The notes below the pieces were generated by a model. That model had not been told where the DNA came from and did no database searches. It was given only the letters and a program-made list of their open reading frames with translations. Shown here one piece after another: positions 27,375 to 36,882 of a stretch of DNA of 64,000 bases. A program made the translations under genes and the position numbers. Each line of letters starts with the position of its first letter. Position 1 is the first letter of the stretch. The DNA is from a bacterium. Its GTDB lineage: Bacteria; Desulfobacterota; Desulfocorpusculales; Desulfocorpusculum. The stretch covers positions 204,661 through 268,660 of the forward strand of contig JBBFLE010000002.1 of NCBI GenBank assembly GCA_037481695.1. The letters run 5' to 3'.

Positions 27375-28502
27375 TCAATGGCAACGGGTGAACCTCTTGC
27401 CAGGCAGTTGTCTGACCTTTCCTTTCAACTCCAGCTGAAGGAGCAAGAAACTGGTCTTGGAAGGAGGAAATCCGCTTTTCATTATTATGGAGTCTATATG
27501 TGTCTGTTCATCCTCCAAAACAGAAAGCAACTTTTGCTCCTCAGGGGAAAGTTTTTCATCCACCTGGAGCTGCTCCTGCCTAGAATTTGCTGGCATTCCT
27601 GACCACGTGCCCAAAGCAGGTCCCAACTCCTCCAGTATATCCTGGACCGACTCCACCAGTTTGGCCCCCTGTTTTATGAGCCTGTTGGTTCCACGGCTGC
27701 GCATGAAATCCACATGTCCTGGAACTGCAAAAACTTCTCTTCCCTGCTCCAGGGCCAAACGGGCGGTTATGAGGGAACCGCTCTGGGGCGCTGCCTCCAC
27801 CACCGTGACCCCCAAGCATAGCCCGCTGATTATCCTGTTGCGGGAAGGGAAATGCACTGCATCTGGCCCCACATCCAGGGAATACTCGGACAAGACCGCC
27901 CCATGCTCCATTATCCGAAAAAAAAGCTCCCGATTCTCAGGTGGATATATTATGTTGAGACCACAGCCCAGCACCGCAATGGTCCTGCCTCCAGCAGACA
28001 AAGCCCCCCTGTGGGCCTCGGAATCTATGCCTCTGGCCATTCCGCTCACCACGGTTATCCCTGCACAGGCCAATTCCCTGGCCAGCCGCCTGGTGACCGC
28101 CAGGCCCTGTTGGGATGCAGCCCTTGAGCCCACTATGGCCACCGCAGTGCTGTCCTGGGGGAGAATCTGACCCCTGGCAAACACAATAGGAGGAGGATCT
28201 GGTATGTTGGCCAGCAGGGCTGGATATTCCGGGCTCTTATAGAGCAGCATTTTCACCCCCAGCTGGTCCAATCTGTCCAGCTCCTTCTCCACCTCGTCCT
28301 GTCCTGAAAAGTCAAGTATGGCTCTTGCAAGAGTGGGACCTATCCGTTCCAGTCGAGTCAAAGATTCAAAGCTGGCCTGGAACACATTCCTGGGAGACCC
28401 GAACTTCTCCAGGAGCCTCAAGAAAATAAGGGGGCCCACACCTGGGACCTTGCTCAAGGCCAGCCACCAGAAACGATCCTCCAGATCGGGAAGTCTTCTC
28501 AT
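27375..28502 (-). CDS. dprA: DNA-processing protein DprA (Smf)
   Basis: DprA loads RecA onto incoming single-stranded DNA during natural transformation and binds ssDNA. The 375 residues contain an N-terminal helix-hairpin-helix/SAM-like part, the Rossmann-like DprA core (AIVGSRAAS, VSGMARGIDSEAHRGAL, PPENRELF, HFPSRNRIISGL, VVEAAPQSGSLITA) and a C-terminal winged helix. The start at 28502 is favoured because the alternative GTG at 28547 lies inside a strong terminator hairpin (28530-28553). The next gene downstream is topA. With the pilB at the left edge, natural competence is conceivable but not shown. Confidence 0.94.
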   Translation of the reverse strand: MRRLPDLEDRFWWLALSKVPGVGPLIFLRLLEKFGSPRNVFQASFESLTRLERIGPTLARAILDFSGQDEVEKELDRLDQLGVKMLLYKSPEYPALLANIPDPPPIVFARGQILPQDSTAVAIVGSRAASQQGLAVTRRLARELACAGITVVSGMARGIDSEAHRGALSAGGRTIAVLGCGLNIIYPPENRELFFRIMEHGAVLSEYSLDVGPDAVHFPSRNRIISGLCLGVTVVEAAPQSGSLITARLALEQGREVFAVPGHVDFMRSRGTNRLIKQGAKLVESVQDILEELGPALGTWSGMPANSRQEQLQVDEKLSPEEQKLLSVLEDEQTHIDSIIMKSGFPPSKTSFLLLQLELKGKVRQLPGKRFTRCH

Positions 28503-28518
28503 CCCCAGGCCCTTCCCA

Positions 28519-28553
28519 AGAAAAAAGAAGCGAGGGCTGTCCTTCACCCTCGC
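28519..28553 (-). terminator. Rho-independent terminator after the OmpA-type gene
   Basis: On the minus strand, GCGAGGG and CCCTCGC (28553-28547 and 28536-28530) form a perfect 7-bp GC-rich stem with a 10-nt loop. The T-rich run TTCTTTTTTCTT follows. It ends the OmpA-type gene and separates it from dprA. Confidence 0.85.
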
Positions 28554-28580
28554 AACTTCAGCCTTCCATGAAGAACCGCG

Positions 28581-29801
28581 TCATTTCTCCTGCAGCACAA
28601 AGTGCGCCCTGCGGTTCTTGGCCCAGGCCTCCTCGTTGTGACCGGGGTCCACAGGCCTCTCCTTGCCATAGCTAACAGTCTTCATCCTTTCGGGAGATAT
28701 TCCAAGACCCATCAGATATCTCTTGGCGGCCTGCGCCCTTCTATCTCCCAAGGCCAGGTTATATTCCTTGGTCCCCCTCTCATCGCAATGCCCCTCGATG
28801 AGGGTCTCCATGGTGGGATTCTGCTGCAGGAACTTGGCCTTGTCTTGTAAGATGGCCCGCGCCTCGGGGCTGAGTACGTAGGAGTCATAAGGGAAGAGCA
28901 CATCCCTCTCTTGAAACTCCTTCATGGCCTTTTTCAACTCGTCTTCCCCCTCGGCTGCAGGCTTAGGCGCTGCTGCAACCTGAACAGCTCTTAGCTCCTT
29001 TTCCAGCCCACAACCCGCTCTGAAACGGTCTCCCCGCTCCAATGGTAGACTGCTCTTGCGCACCAGGGCTGCTGAGGTGGCCTCCTCTGTCCTCAAGACT
29101 ATTAGCTCTCCCACAGCGGCTGCTATGTGGTCCCTCTTCTTATCCCGCTCAGACGGTAGCAAACGCTCCACCTCTTCCATGGGAGTCCTGAAGACCTGGT
29201 AACACTGTCCTGGTTCCACTCCATGAAGCCTTCCCTTGTCCAGGAAGACCACATCCCCTTCACCGAAGCTCACCAGGTTTTCATAGCTCCATATGATCCT
29301 TCCCGTCAGGGATGGAACAGCAGGCTTCAGTTTTATCTTGGATTCCATGGGCTCATATCGCTCCACCCTCGCCCCAAGAGAAAGGGACCGGTAGGAATCC
29401 TCCACCTTGGCCTCTGCCTCATCCTCTTTGACTGCTGTAACCACCAGCCTGGCCTCCATTACCACCACCCGTAGATCCTTGAGATCCTTGGGCTTGTCCA
29501 GGCTGAAAGCCTTAAGCCTGTCTCCAACCAGGATGCCTTGACGGCTTCCCACATCCAGGTACACGGTCTCTCCCTCTCCTATATGGACCGCCTTCTCAGC
29601 CAAGGTTGTCCTCACTCTCCCAATGCCTTGGGGAACCTTGTCCGTAAGGTACCCCACCCCGTCTATCCTGGGATAGACAAAGATCCCCTCCTTGGGGAGT
29701 AGCTTCCATGCCAAAGCCTCTTCTGCAGCCAAGAAACACAAGGAGAAAAAAATCAAAAGACCCACTGCCCACCCAAGAGACCGCGGTTCCCTAGCCCTCA
29801 T
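28581..29801 (-). CDS. OmpA/Pal-domain outer-membrane protein with FlgT-like repeats
   Basis: This 406-residue exported protein has a Sec signal peptide (MRAREPR, hydrophobic core, AAEEALA). Two similar domains follow with the pattern hydrophobic-D-x-G-x-x-x-G-hydrophobic-x-x-G-D (VYLDVGSRQGILVGDRL and VFLDKGRLHGVEPGQCY), resembling the FlgT/LysM-adjacent fold. A C-terminal OmpA/Pal peptidoglycan-binding domain completes it (residues about 300-405; IEGHCDERGTKEYNLALGDRRAQAAKRYL). It would tether the envelope to peptidoglycan. GGGGGAAACG precedes the ATG. A strong terminator lies just downstream. Confidence 0.88.
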   Translation of the reverse strand: MRAREPRSLGWAVGLLIFFSLCFLAAEEALAWKLLPKEGIFVYPRIDGVGYLTDKVPQGIGRVRTTLAEKAVHIGEGETVYLDVGSRQGILVGDRLKAFSLDKPKDLKDLRVVVMEARLVVTAVKEDEAEAKVEDSYRSLSLGARVERYEPMESKIKLKPAVPSLTGRIIWSYENLVSFGEGDVVFLDKGRLHGVEPGQCYQVFRTPMEEVERLLPSERDKKRDHIAAAVGELIVLRTEEATSAALVRKSSLPLERGDRFRAGCGLEKELRAVQVAAAPKPAAEGEDELKKAMKEFQERDVLFPYDSYVLSPEARAILQDKAKFLQQNPTMETLIEGHCDERGTKEYNLALGDRRAQAAKRYLMGLGISPERMKTVSYGKERPVDPGHNEEAWAKNRRAHFVLQEK

Positions 29802-29879
29802 CGTTTCCCCCTGTGATATGGATATTGCTGTCCAAGGCCCTTTCTTGGCCCAACGGCCTCAAGCCGTTTTGGCGCATTC

Positions 29880-30812
29880 TTAACCTCTTGCCCCGGGCTT
29901 GTCAAGAAAAAAGCCCCGTCTCACCCTATGAATGGCTTTCTCCAGTTGCTGGGCCCATTCTAAAGGCACCCTCAGGCTTCCCCTACCAAATCCCAGGTTG
30001 ATATGGGGTTTTACCAGGCCGTGGAAATCCGTGCCTCCTGTCAAGAGCAGATTCTTCCATCCGGCCATCTTCTTGCATAGTGGGATTAGAGCAGGGGGGG
30101 CATCAGGATAGAGGGTCTCGATGCCCATGAGTCCGCAATCCGCAAGGGCTCCAATCAAACGCTCCAACTGGTAAAAATCCTGGCATCCAGCCGTGTGGGG
30201 ATGGGCCAACACCGGCACCCCACCAGCTTCAAGAACCGCCCTTATGGCTTCGCGACAGAAAGGCCTTTTTCTGGAAACATATGCTTTCCCTCTTTTTCCC
30301 AGCAGCTTTACAAAAGCCTCTTCAGTTGTGGCCACATAGCCCCTTTTAACCAGTGCCGCTGCTATATGGGGTCTTCCGGCCTCAGCAACAGGCTTCTCCA
30401 AGTCCCTTTCCTTCAGAGGGTAGCCCAACTGCGCCAACCTCTCCATTACCCGCCAGTTGCGCTCAGCCCTGCTTTGCCTCATGGCCTTCAGGAAATTCTC
30501 CATTGGAGAATTGTGCGGCTCCACACCGTAACCCAACAAATGAAAACTCCTGCCCTCTCCCCCATTCACAGAGATCTCCACCCCGGGAATGACCCAGACT
30601 CCGAGACTCTTGCCTTTGTCCAGGGCCTCCTGCAATCCATCCAGAGTGTCATGGTCAGTGATGGCCAAGGCCCCCAGTCCTATCTGAAAGGCCTCTTGCA
30701 CCAGTGTGGCAGGCTCCATGGAACCGTCTGAAGCCGTGGTGTGGGTATGGAGGTCAGCCCATGGGGCTCTTGCCCCCTTTGGCTTGGAGACTATGGGTTG
30801 ATGCGCATTCAT
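29880..30812 (-). CDS. PHP-domain phosphoesterase (RNase AM / 3',5'-nucleoside bisphosphate phosphatase type)
   Basis: This 310-residue PHP-fold metal-dependent phosphoesterase has all expected metal ligands: DLHTHTTASDG, ITDHDTLDG, PGVEIS, LAHPHTAG and GGTDFHG. Length and motif spacing match the YciV/TrpH group, whose members hydrolyse 3',5'-bisphosphate nucleotides and trim 5' ends of short RNAs. The exact substrate is not certain. It is divergent from the Nudix gene with only 44 nt between starts. No clear ribosome site precedes the ATG at 30812. Confidence 0.9.
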   Translation of the reverse strand: MNAHQPIVSKPKGARAPWADLHTHTTASDGSMEPATLVQEAFQIGLGALAITDHDTLDGLQEALDKGKSLGVWVIPGVEISVNGGEGRSFHLLGYGVEPHNSPMENFLKAMRQSRAERNWRVMERLAQLGYPLKERDLEKPVAEAGRPHIAAALVKRGYVATTEEAFVKLLGKRGKAYVSRKRPFCREAIRAVLEAGGVPVLAHPHTAGCQDFYQLERLIGALADCGLMGIETLYPDAPPALIPLCKKMAGWKNLLLTGGTDFHGLVKPHINLGFGRGSLRVPLEWAQQLEKAIHRVRRGFFLDKPGARG

Positions 30813-30856
30813 TTAGCTTTTATCTTACCCTTAAGAATGCCTGATGAGGAGAAAAA

Positions 30857-31462
30857 GTGTCGGCCCAGGATTCCAATGCTTTGGAGTTCTCCAGGTCCTT
30901 TGCTCGGCTGGAGCAAGCCCTTGCAGCCCACAGGCCTTCTTTTCATGAGCTGGATGGTTTCATTCCAGCAGCCGTGGTGGTGCTGCTTTGGATAGAGGAA
31001 CTTGAGCCTTACCTGCTTTTGATCCGTAGAAGCAAGACCTTGCACATCCACCCCGGGGAGATAGCCCTGCCTGGAGGCCGCAAAGACCCATGGGATCCCC
31101 ATCTCCGGGCCACAGCCCTCAGAGAACTGCAGGAAGAAGTAGGAGTCAAAGCCAGCCAGGCTAGACTGCTGGGAAGACTGGATCAGGATTTCAGCTTCAG
31201 TGGTTACTCCATAGCCCCCTTTGTTTGCACAGTGGATTCCCCTCCTGTTTTCAGGCCCAATAAAAAAGAGGTTATGGAAATCCTTCCCATGCCTCTGGCC
31301 CATTTGCGCCTGGAGGATTTCGAATCCGAGGAGCGCTGGTTCCTGGATCGCAGCATTCGCTCCTGGAGGCTGGAGACTAAATACGGTCCCATCTGGGGCG
31401 CCACGGCCCGCATCTTGAGAGGTTTTTCCCTTTTCCTGAAGGAGCATTCGATATTTCCCTAG
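30857..31462 (+). CDS. Nudix hydrolase, coenzyme A pyrophosphatase-like (NudL/UPF0035 type)
   Basis: This 201-residue Nudix protein has a catalytic box in ALPGGRKDPWDPHLRATALRELQEEVG; read in short parts, PGGRKDP, TALRELQEEVG. The preceding LLLIRRSKTLHIHPGEIA matches the UPF0035 motif typical of CoA pyrophosphatases. Such enzymes cleave CoA or acyl-CoA to 4'-phosphopantetheine and 3',5'-ADP. The neighbouring PHP protein is of a type that can dephosphorylate 3',5'-bisphosphates, so a functional link is conceivable. It starts at GTG with AGGAG 5 nt upstream. Confidence 0.9.
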   Translation: MSAQDSNALEFSRSFARLEQALAAHRPSFHELDGFIPAAVVVLLWIEELEPYLLLIRRSKTLHIHPGEIALPGGRKDPWDPHLRATALRELQEEVGVKASQARLLGRLDQDFSFSGYSIAPFVCTVDSPPVFRPNKKEVMEILPMPLAHLRLEDFESEERWFLDRSIRSWRLETKYGPIWGATARILRGFSLFLKEHSIFP

Positions 31463-31485
31463 TCCTACCCTGCCGTGCCATGGGC

Positions 31486-32160
31486 TCAGGCTATGATCCT
31501 GTGGAATCTCTCTACGATCTCCACCACCTCCTCGGGATCATCGCTTAGGTGCAAGAGATCCAAATCCTTGGAACAAATTTTCCCCTCGGCCAACATGGTC
31601 TCCCTTATCCACCTCATGAGCCCTTCCCAATAGCTCTTGACCATTAGCACAACTGGAAAAGGCTTTATCTTGTTGGTCTGTATCAGGGTGACGGCCTCAA
31701 ACAGCTCATCCACTGTCCCAAAGCCCCCGGGCATCACTATGTAGGCTATGGCATACTTCACGAACATGACCTTGCGCACAAAGAAATACCTGAAGTTCAA
31801 TTGTAGATTAGCATAAGGATTCGGCCTCTGTTCAAAAGGCAACTCTATGTTTAGCCCCACCGATTGCCCTCCTGCCTCGGCTGCCCCCTTGTTGGCCGCC
31901 TCCATTATGCCGGGGCCCCCACCAGTTATGACAGCATAGCCCCTTTTCACCAGAAGACCGGCCAGCCTTTGGGTAAGCTGATACTCAGGAGCATCGGGTC
32001 TCACTCGAGCTGAGCCAAAGATGGACACAGCGGGTGAGATGTCTGCAAGATGTTCGAAACCCTCTACGAATTCAGCCATGATCCTGAACATGCGCCAGGT
32101 GTCCCCCACGGTCATGGCATCTATCACGTACTGCCTTTCCATCATGGAACGCTCTCTCAT
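31486..32160 (-). CDS. LOG-family protein (TIGR00730-like nucleoside 5'-monophosphate phosphoribohydrolase)
   Basis: This 224-residue Rossmann-fold protein carries the LOG motifs SIFGSARV, VITGGGPGIMEAANKGA and the diagnostic PGGFGTVDELFE. The family removes ribose 5-phosphate from nucleoside monophosphates (cytokinin riboside monophosphate in plants); the bacterial substrate is usually unknown. The start at 32160 has GAGGT 6 nt upstream; an earlier ATG at 32205 lacks one. It converges with the Nudix gene and diverges from the beta-CASP gene. Confidence 0.9.
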   Translation of the reverse strand: MRERSMMERQYVIDAMTVGDTWRMFRIMAEFVEGFEHLADISPAVSIFGSARVRPDAPEYQLTQRLAGLLVKRGYAVITGGGPGIMEAANKGAAEAGGQSVGLNIELPFEQRPNPYANLQLNFRYFFVRKVMFVKYAIAYIVMPGGFGTVDELFEAVTLIQTNKIKPFPVVLMVKSYWEGLMRWIRETMLAEGKICSKDLDLLHLSDDPEEVVEIVERFHRIIA

Positions 32161-32274
32161 GCTTGCCACCTCTTCTGTTCTTGCAGTGTTCTGCCCTGAG
32201 AGCATATAGTAACCCGAGGGTCTAGTCCATATGTGCCCTCAAGATATGGTAAAGATGCCAAAAGGAGAAGCTTG

Positions 32275-33900
32275 ATGCGGATTGAGTTTCTGGGTGGGGC
32301 CCGCACGGTCACGGGTGCTGCATATAGGGTACAAGGGGCAACGAGTTCGGTTTTGGTAGACTGCGGACTGTTTCAAGGAGCCAGGGATTTGGAGGAGAGA
32401 AACCGCCGGATTCATGTCTATAGGCCTGCACAGACAGACGCCGTGGTCCTGACCCACGCTCACATGGATCACGCCGGGCTGTTGCCTGCCTTTGTGAAGG
32501 CAGGCTATAGCGGGCCCATTTACTGTACAGCGGCTACAAAAGACCTTTGCCACATACTGCTTTTGGACAGCGCCCACATCCAGGAAATGGAAGCCGAGTG
32601 GAAGACCCGCAAGAACCTAAGAAAGGGAATGCGGCCTCAAGAGCCCCTCTACACCCAGGAGCATGCCAGGCGCGCCTTGGAACTTCTCAGGCCCATGGAT
32701 TACCAGGAACGCAGGGAGGTGGCCCCTGGTATATATGTAAGGTTTCAGGATGCAGGGCACATCTTGGGATCTGCGGCAGTGGAGATGTGGCTCAATGATC
32801 CCAACCAGACCGTGAAGGTGGTTTTTTCAGGAGATTTAGGCCGCAAGCATCAACCCATAATAAGGAATCCTCAGGTCATAGAGGAGGCCCAGGTACTCTT
32901 GGTGGAGTCCACTTACGGAGACAGGACTCACAAGTCCCAAGAGGAAACAGTGGAGGAATTCAGAACCATTCTGGAGACGGCCTTCAGGGACCGGGAGAAA
33001 ATGATTATTCCAGCCTTTGCAGTGGGAAGGACTCAGGAAGTGCTTTACATCCTCCATGAATTGAACCGCAAAGGGCAACTGCCTTCCATGCCTGTTTTCG
33101 TAGACAGCCCTTTGGCCACTGCAGCCACGGAGATCTTCAGGAAACACCCGGAGTGTTTCGATGGGGAAGCCAGGGCCATGATTCGCAACAATGAGGAGCC
33201 TTTGGATCTGCCAAACCTAGTATTTACCCGCACAGTGGAAGAGTCCAGGTCCATCAACGAACTCAACGGGCCTGCCATAGTCATATCTGCAAGCGGCATG
33301 GCCAATGCAGGAAGGATTCTCCATCATCTGAAACACAATCTCTGGAGACCCAAGGTTCATGTATTGTTCATAGGATTCCAGGCCCAAGGCACTCTGGGAA
33401 GGCTTTTGGTGGAAGGGGCCAGAAAAGTCAGGATTTTCGGTGAATCAGTTGCCGTGAGGGCGCAAATACACACTCTCGGGGGCTTCTCGGCCCACGCTGA
33501 CAGGGATGAGATTCTAGATTGGGTATCCCATTTCAGAACCCCAGGCATCAGAATCTTTGTGATTCACGGAGAGGAAAAAAGTTCTCTGGCCCTGGCAGCC
33601 AGCCTGAGGGAGAAGGGGTTTTCCAGGGTCGAGGTTCCTTCCTATCTGGAGTCCGCTGACCTGGCTGCTTGGGCCCCTCAGGAGATCGCCGAGTTGCCTC
33701 AGGCTGGTGTTTCTATCACGGAAAGGCTTACACTTGTGGAGCGAAGATTGCGAAAGCTAAGAAAGAAGTTTTCCAGGACTGAGACCTCTCGGCAGGTTGA
33801 ATCGGCCGTGGACAAAAAAGCCCAGATGCTGGAAGAACTCCTGGATCAGATTGAGGTAATCGCCGGCCTGGGAGCAAGATCCAGTGATCCCACGGCTTAG
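32275..33900 (+). CDS. Metallo-beta-lactamase/beta-CASP family RNase-like protein
   Basis: This 541-residue protein of the beta-CASP family has zinc ligands in LTHAHMDHAG and GHILGSAAV, the Asp in VVFSGDLGR, the beta-CASP region (PAFAVGRTQEVLYIL, VDSPLA, ISASGMANAGRI) and the C-terminal HTLGGFSAHADR and IHGE motifs. Relatives act as RNA exo- or endonucleases (CPSF73/YSH1-like). The C-terminus ends in a charged helical tail of about 60 residues. AAGGAG lies upstream of ATG 32275. It converges on recJ with 157 nt between stops. Confidence 0.92.
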   Translation: MRIEFLGGARTVTGAAYRVQGATSSVLVDCGLFQGARDLEERNRRIHVYRPAQTDAVVLTHAHMDHAGLLPAFVKAGYSGPIYCTAATKDLCHILLLDSAHIQEMEAEWKTRKNLRKGMRPQEPLYTQEHARRALELLRPMDYQERREVAPGIYVRFQDAGHILGSAAVEMWLNDPNQTVKVVFSGDLGRKHQPIIRNPQVIEEAQVLLVESTYGDRTHKSQEETVEEFRTILETAFRDREKMIIPAFAVGRTQEVLYILHELNRKGQLPSMPVFVDSPLATAATEIFRKHPECFDGEARAMIRNNEEPLDLPNLVFTRTVEESRSINELNGPAIVISASGMANAGRILHHLKHNLWRPKVHVLFIGFQAQGTLGRLLVEGARKVRIFGESVAVRAQIHTLGGFSAHADRDEILDWVSHFRTPGIRIFVIHGEEKSSLALAASLREKGFSRVEVPSYLESADLAAWAPQEIAELPQAGVSITERLTLVERRLRKLRKKFSRTETSRQVESAVDKKAQMLEELLDQIEVIAGLGARSSDPTA

Positions 33901-34057
33901 CCTGCACCGCTGACCAGGCGGGATCATTTGTAAAATAGTTCTTTCTTGGATACAGCCATTCAACCAAGGATTATGCTTTGGCCATCTTCTATTGTCCTTG
34001 TGTTTGCCGACAATTTTGGCCCATGTGGAAAGGGCTGGCCTGGGGCTCAGATCTTGC

Positions 34058-35740
34058 TTACACAAGCTGCAAATCTCTTAGCTTCAGTTGGATCATTGTG
34101 CGGCCTTGCCAGTCATTCAGCTGAGGAAGACAGGCCAGCCTTGCAGGGCCCTTTACATCTTGGGGAAAGGCCTCTGCCATGCCAAAGCCAATGGCATCGA
34201 AGCCCATGGAACCGCACGATACCTTAAGTTTCAAATGGGCCTGGCCCACACGTCTTGGCTCAGAGATCTTCATGCCTTCTACCTGGAACACAGGTTCAGG
34301 GTTTCCCATGCCATGAGGTTCCAACTTCTGAAGACACCTCACAAGCTCCTCTGTGATATCACCCGGGCTCAACGTGTCGTCTATGCGCAGCACCCTGCCA
34401 GCCCCACTCCCTTTCATCATCTGCCTGGCATGGTCGCTCAGCACATGCCCTAGTTCTTCAACAGCCTTGGCCTCAAGGGTCAAGCCGGCTGCCATCTTAT
34501 GGCCCCCAAAGCGTTTCAGCAGATGGGCACAGCTACTCAATCCCTGCATCATGTGGTAACCCTCTGGAGCCCGGGCAGAACCTTTTCCCACTCCATCTTC
34601 CAGTGAGATAAGAACCACGGGTAGCCCGAAGCGATCCACAAGGCGGGAAGCCACTATCCCGAGCACACCTGGATGCCATCCCTCTTTTGCCAGGACCAAG
34701 GCTGCCTTGCCCCCTTTGAAAGCCTCCAGGGCCTTGGGCTCAGCCTCCTTGAAGACCTCCTCTTCGACCTGCTGTCTTTTCCTGTTCATGCCCTCCAGCA
34801 GGCCCGCCAGCTCCAGTGCCGTGGGAAAATCCCTTGTGAGAAGAAGCTCCAGGCTGGGGGAAGCATCATCCAGCCTGCCAGGGGCGTTCAATCTGGGGGC
34901 AATCTGGAAACTCAGGTTTCCCACGGACATAGGCCGTTTTTCCAGGGCTGCGCTACGCAAAAGGGCCTGGATGCCGGGCCTCTGAGCCATGGCCAGCTGA
35001 GCCAAACCATGGCTCACCAGGGCCCTGTTTTCCCCCAGAAGGGATACCTGATCAGCTATTGTGCCCAGGGCCACCAGGTCCAGATAGCTCTTAAGGGAAG
35101 GCTCTTTGCCCTTGGGCCACACATTCATATTCTTGAGCCTCTTGGCCAGGGCCCACACCAGCATAAACGCCACTCCCACTCCGGCCAGGTCTCCGAAGGG
35201 GTAAAGATTGTCTTTCCTCTTGGGGTTTATGACCGCACAGGCTTGCGGAATCCTTCCATGCAACTCATGATGATCTGTGACAACCACATCCAAACCCATG
35301 GCCTTGGCCTTGGCCAGCTCCTCATGATCTCCAATACCGCAGTCAGCCGTGATAACCAGGCCACCGTATGTACTGGTCCTTGGTATCAAGGCCGAGTGGA
35401 AACCATATCCGTCTTTTTGCCTGTGGGGTATCACCCATCTCACGCTGGCTCCCACGGAATCAAAAAAACTCTTCAAGAGTGCCACAGAGGTGATGCCGTC
35501 GGCATCATAATCACCATAAATCCAGATGGGTTCTTCTCTTCTCAGGGCCAAGAGGATCCTCTCCACAGCCCTGTCCATGTCTGCCAGATCTTCAGGCGGA
35601 TGGAGGCCCTTAAGAGAAGGAGAAAGAAATCTTTCGGCCTGCTCTAACTCCTCCACCCCCCGGTTAACCAGTACCTTGGCCACAGGAGCCGGTATCCCAA
35701 GCTCCTTGCGCAGGTTTTCCACCCTGGCCTCATCTGCCAT
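34058..35740 (-). CDS. recJ: Single-stranded-DNA-specific exonuclease RecJ
   Basis: RecJ is a 5'-3' ssDNA exonuclease in RecF recombination and mismatch repair. The 560-residue protein has the DHH-family motifs DYDADGITS (77-85), ITADCGIGDHEE, VVVTDHHE and GVGVAFML, plus the DHHA1 motif FGGHKMAAGLTL and the OB-fold region ending EPHGMGNPEPVF. The chosen ATG has AGGTGGG about 8 nt upstream. A TTG at 35764 with GGAGG too close is the alternative. No terminator was recognised between its stop and the converging beta-CASP gene. Confidence 0.95.
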   Translation of the reverse strand: MADEARVENLRKELGIPAPVAKVLVNRGVEELEQAERFLSPSLKGLHPPEDLADMDRAVERILLALRREEPIWIYGDYDADGITSVALLKSFFDSVGASVRWVIPHRQKDGYGFHSALIPRTSTYGGLVITADCGIGDHEELAKAKAMGLDVVVTDHHELHGRIPQACAVINPKRKDNLYPFGDLAGVGVAFMLVWALAKRLKNMNVWPKGKEPSLKSYLDLVALGTIADQVSLLGENRALVSHGLAQLAMAQRPGIQALLRSAALEKRPMSVGNLSFQIAPRLNAPGRLDDASPSLELLLTRDFPTALELAGLLEGMNRKRQQVEEEVFKEAEPKALEAFKGGKAALVLAKEGWHPGVLGIVASRLVDRFGLPVVLISLEDGVGKGSARAPEGYHMMQGLSSCAHLLKRFGGHKMAAGLTLEAKAVEELGHVLSDHARQMMKGSGAGRVLRIDDTLSPGDITEELVRCLQKLEPHGMGNPEPVFQVEGMKISEPRRVGQAHLKLKVSCGSMGFDAIGFGMAEAFPQDVKGPARLACLPQLNDWQGRTMIQLKLRDLQLV

Positions 35741-36040
35741 GCTCAAAACCCACCTGCGGTACAAATCCTCCCCCCCTCTCGGCCAGGCAGGCCAAAAAAG
35801 ATGCTCCTTCTTGACCCTGAACTATTTTTACACCAGTGTGAATCTTGCCCCAAGTCCTCTGCTACTTTGCTACAACGGATGAACTGGATCAATCCAATAA
35901 CATCTCAAGGCCTACCCAGTTCTATTTACCTACAGGTTGAATCATGGCCCCCATTCCTATGTCAAACTCCTTCACAGGAAGGAGCCCTGAGCCCTCGCGA
36001 GATAATCTACCCTCCCAGGGGGCCTGCCCTAGCCCACAAC
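35741..36040. other. Intergenic region upstream of recJ
   Basis: This 300-base stretch lies between the recJ start and the terminator of the CBS gene. It should contain the recJ promoter on the minus strand. Short AT-rich patches occur (around 35820-35900), but I see no convincing promoter pair, RNA gene or ORF. Confidence 0.3.
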
Positions 36041-36083
36041 AAAAGAAAACCCGCCCTTACCGGCTGGCCGGAAAGGGCGGGCC
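36041..36083 (-). terminator. Rho-independent terminator of the CBS-domain gene
   Basis: On the minus strand, CCCGCCCTTTCCGG pairs with CCGGTAAGGGCGGG around a short loop, followed by TTTTCTTTTG. The stem is long, GC-rich and has one mismatch. It lies 22 nt downstream of the CBS gene stop. Confidence 0.88.
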
Positions 36084-36104
36084 TTTGAGTGAGGCAGGCT
36101 CATT

Positions 36105-36785
36105 TCAGGCAGCATGAATGTGCTTTTTCTGGCTAGAGTCTATCATGTAGAGCAGCCTGAACTGCCTATCCAATCTTTCCTTTAGCTCTTTTAGTCGCTG
36201 CCGATCCAAATCCTTTATCCTTATGAAGACCTTCCTGTAACCCTCTCTGGCCTCTTCATAAGAGGTCAAGATGCTTACCATCCTTCCCCCGAACTCCCTG
36301 ATCACGTCTGCCACTTCTTTTATGCTACCCGAGCGGTCTTCCAGCTCGAATCCAAACTGGATTCCCCCTCTGTATATTCCTGTAAGGCTTACCAAGACCT
36401 TGAAAATGTCGGTCTCGGTTATTAACCCTACCAACTCCTTCTTGTCCGAGAGTACCGGCAGGTGGGATATCTTGTGTCTGAGCATCACCACCGCGGCTTC
36501 CTCCACGGTGTCGTCATCGCAGATGGTGATGGGATCCTTGGTCATGATCTCCTTGACCTTTATCTTGGCCAAGAGGTAAAGCAGCTCGTGCATATCCAGC
36601 GTGGTTGCTGCCGAAGGGGAGGCCGCCTTTATGTCCCTGTCAGTGACTATCCCCACCAGCTTCTTACCCTTTACCACAGGAAGGCCTCGGATCTTGTTGT
36701 CCTTCATGAGGTGCTCGGCGTCCATCATGGGGGTTTCAGGGTCCACGGTTATGGGGTCGCGGGTCATCCAGTTCCTGATGAGCAT
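36105..36785 (-). CDS. CBS-pair protein with C-terminal ACT-like domain
   Basis: This 226-residue cytoplasmic protein has two CBS motifs (residues about 7-62 and 76-132; MTRDPITVDPETPMMDA, IMTKDPITICDDDTVEEA), forming a Bateman module that senses adenine nucleotides. An ACT-like segment follows (FELEDRSGSIKEVADVIREFGG). This architecture resembles the AcuB family, thought to be regulatory. A strong AAGGAGG precedes the ATG and a strong terminator follows, so it is a single-gene unit. Its target is unknown. Confidence 0.9.
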   Translation of the reverse strand: MLIRNWMTRDPITVDPETPMMDAEHLMKDNKIRGLPVVKGKKLVGIVTDRDIKAASPSAATTLDMHELLYLLAKIKVKEIMTKDPITICDDDTVEEAAVVMLRHKISHLPVLSDKKELVGLITETDIFKVLVSLTGIYRGGIQFGFELEDRSGSIKEVADVIREFGGRMVSILTSYEEAREGYRKVFIRIKDLDRQRLKELKERLDRQFRLLYMIDSSQKKHIHAA

Positions 36786-36882
36786 TGGTTCCTCCTTTCC
36801 AAGAAGATGTTGGATCGGCCCGATGTTGGCTCTCCCGAGGTCTCAGAGCTTTTTCAAGCTTGCTCTCTGACCTGAACAGGTT

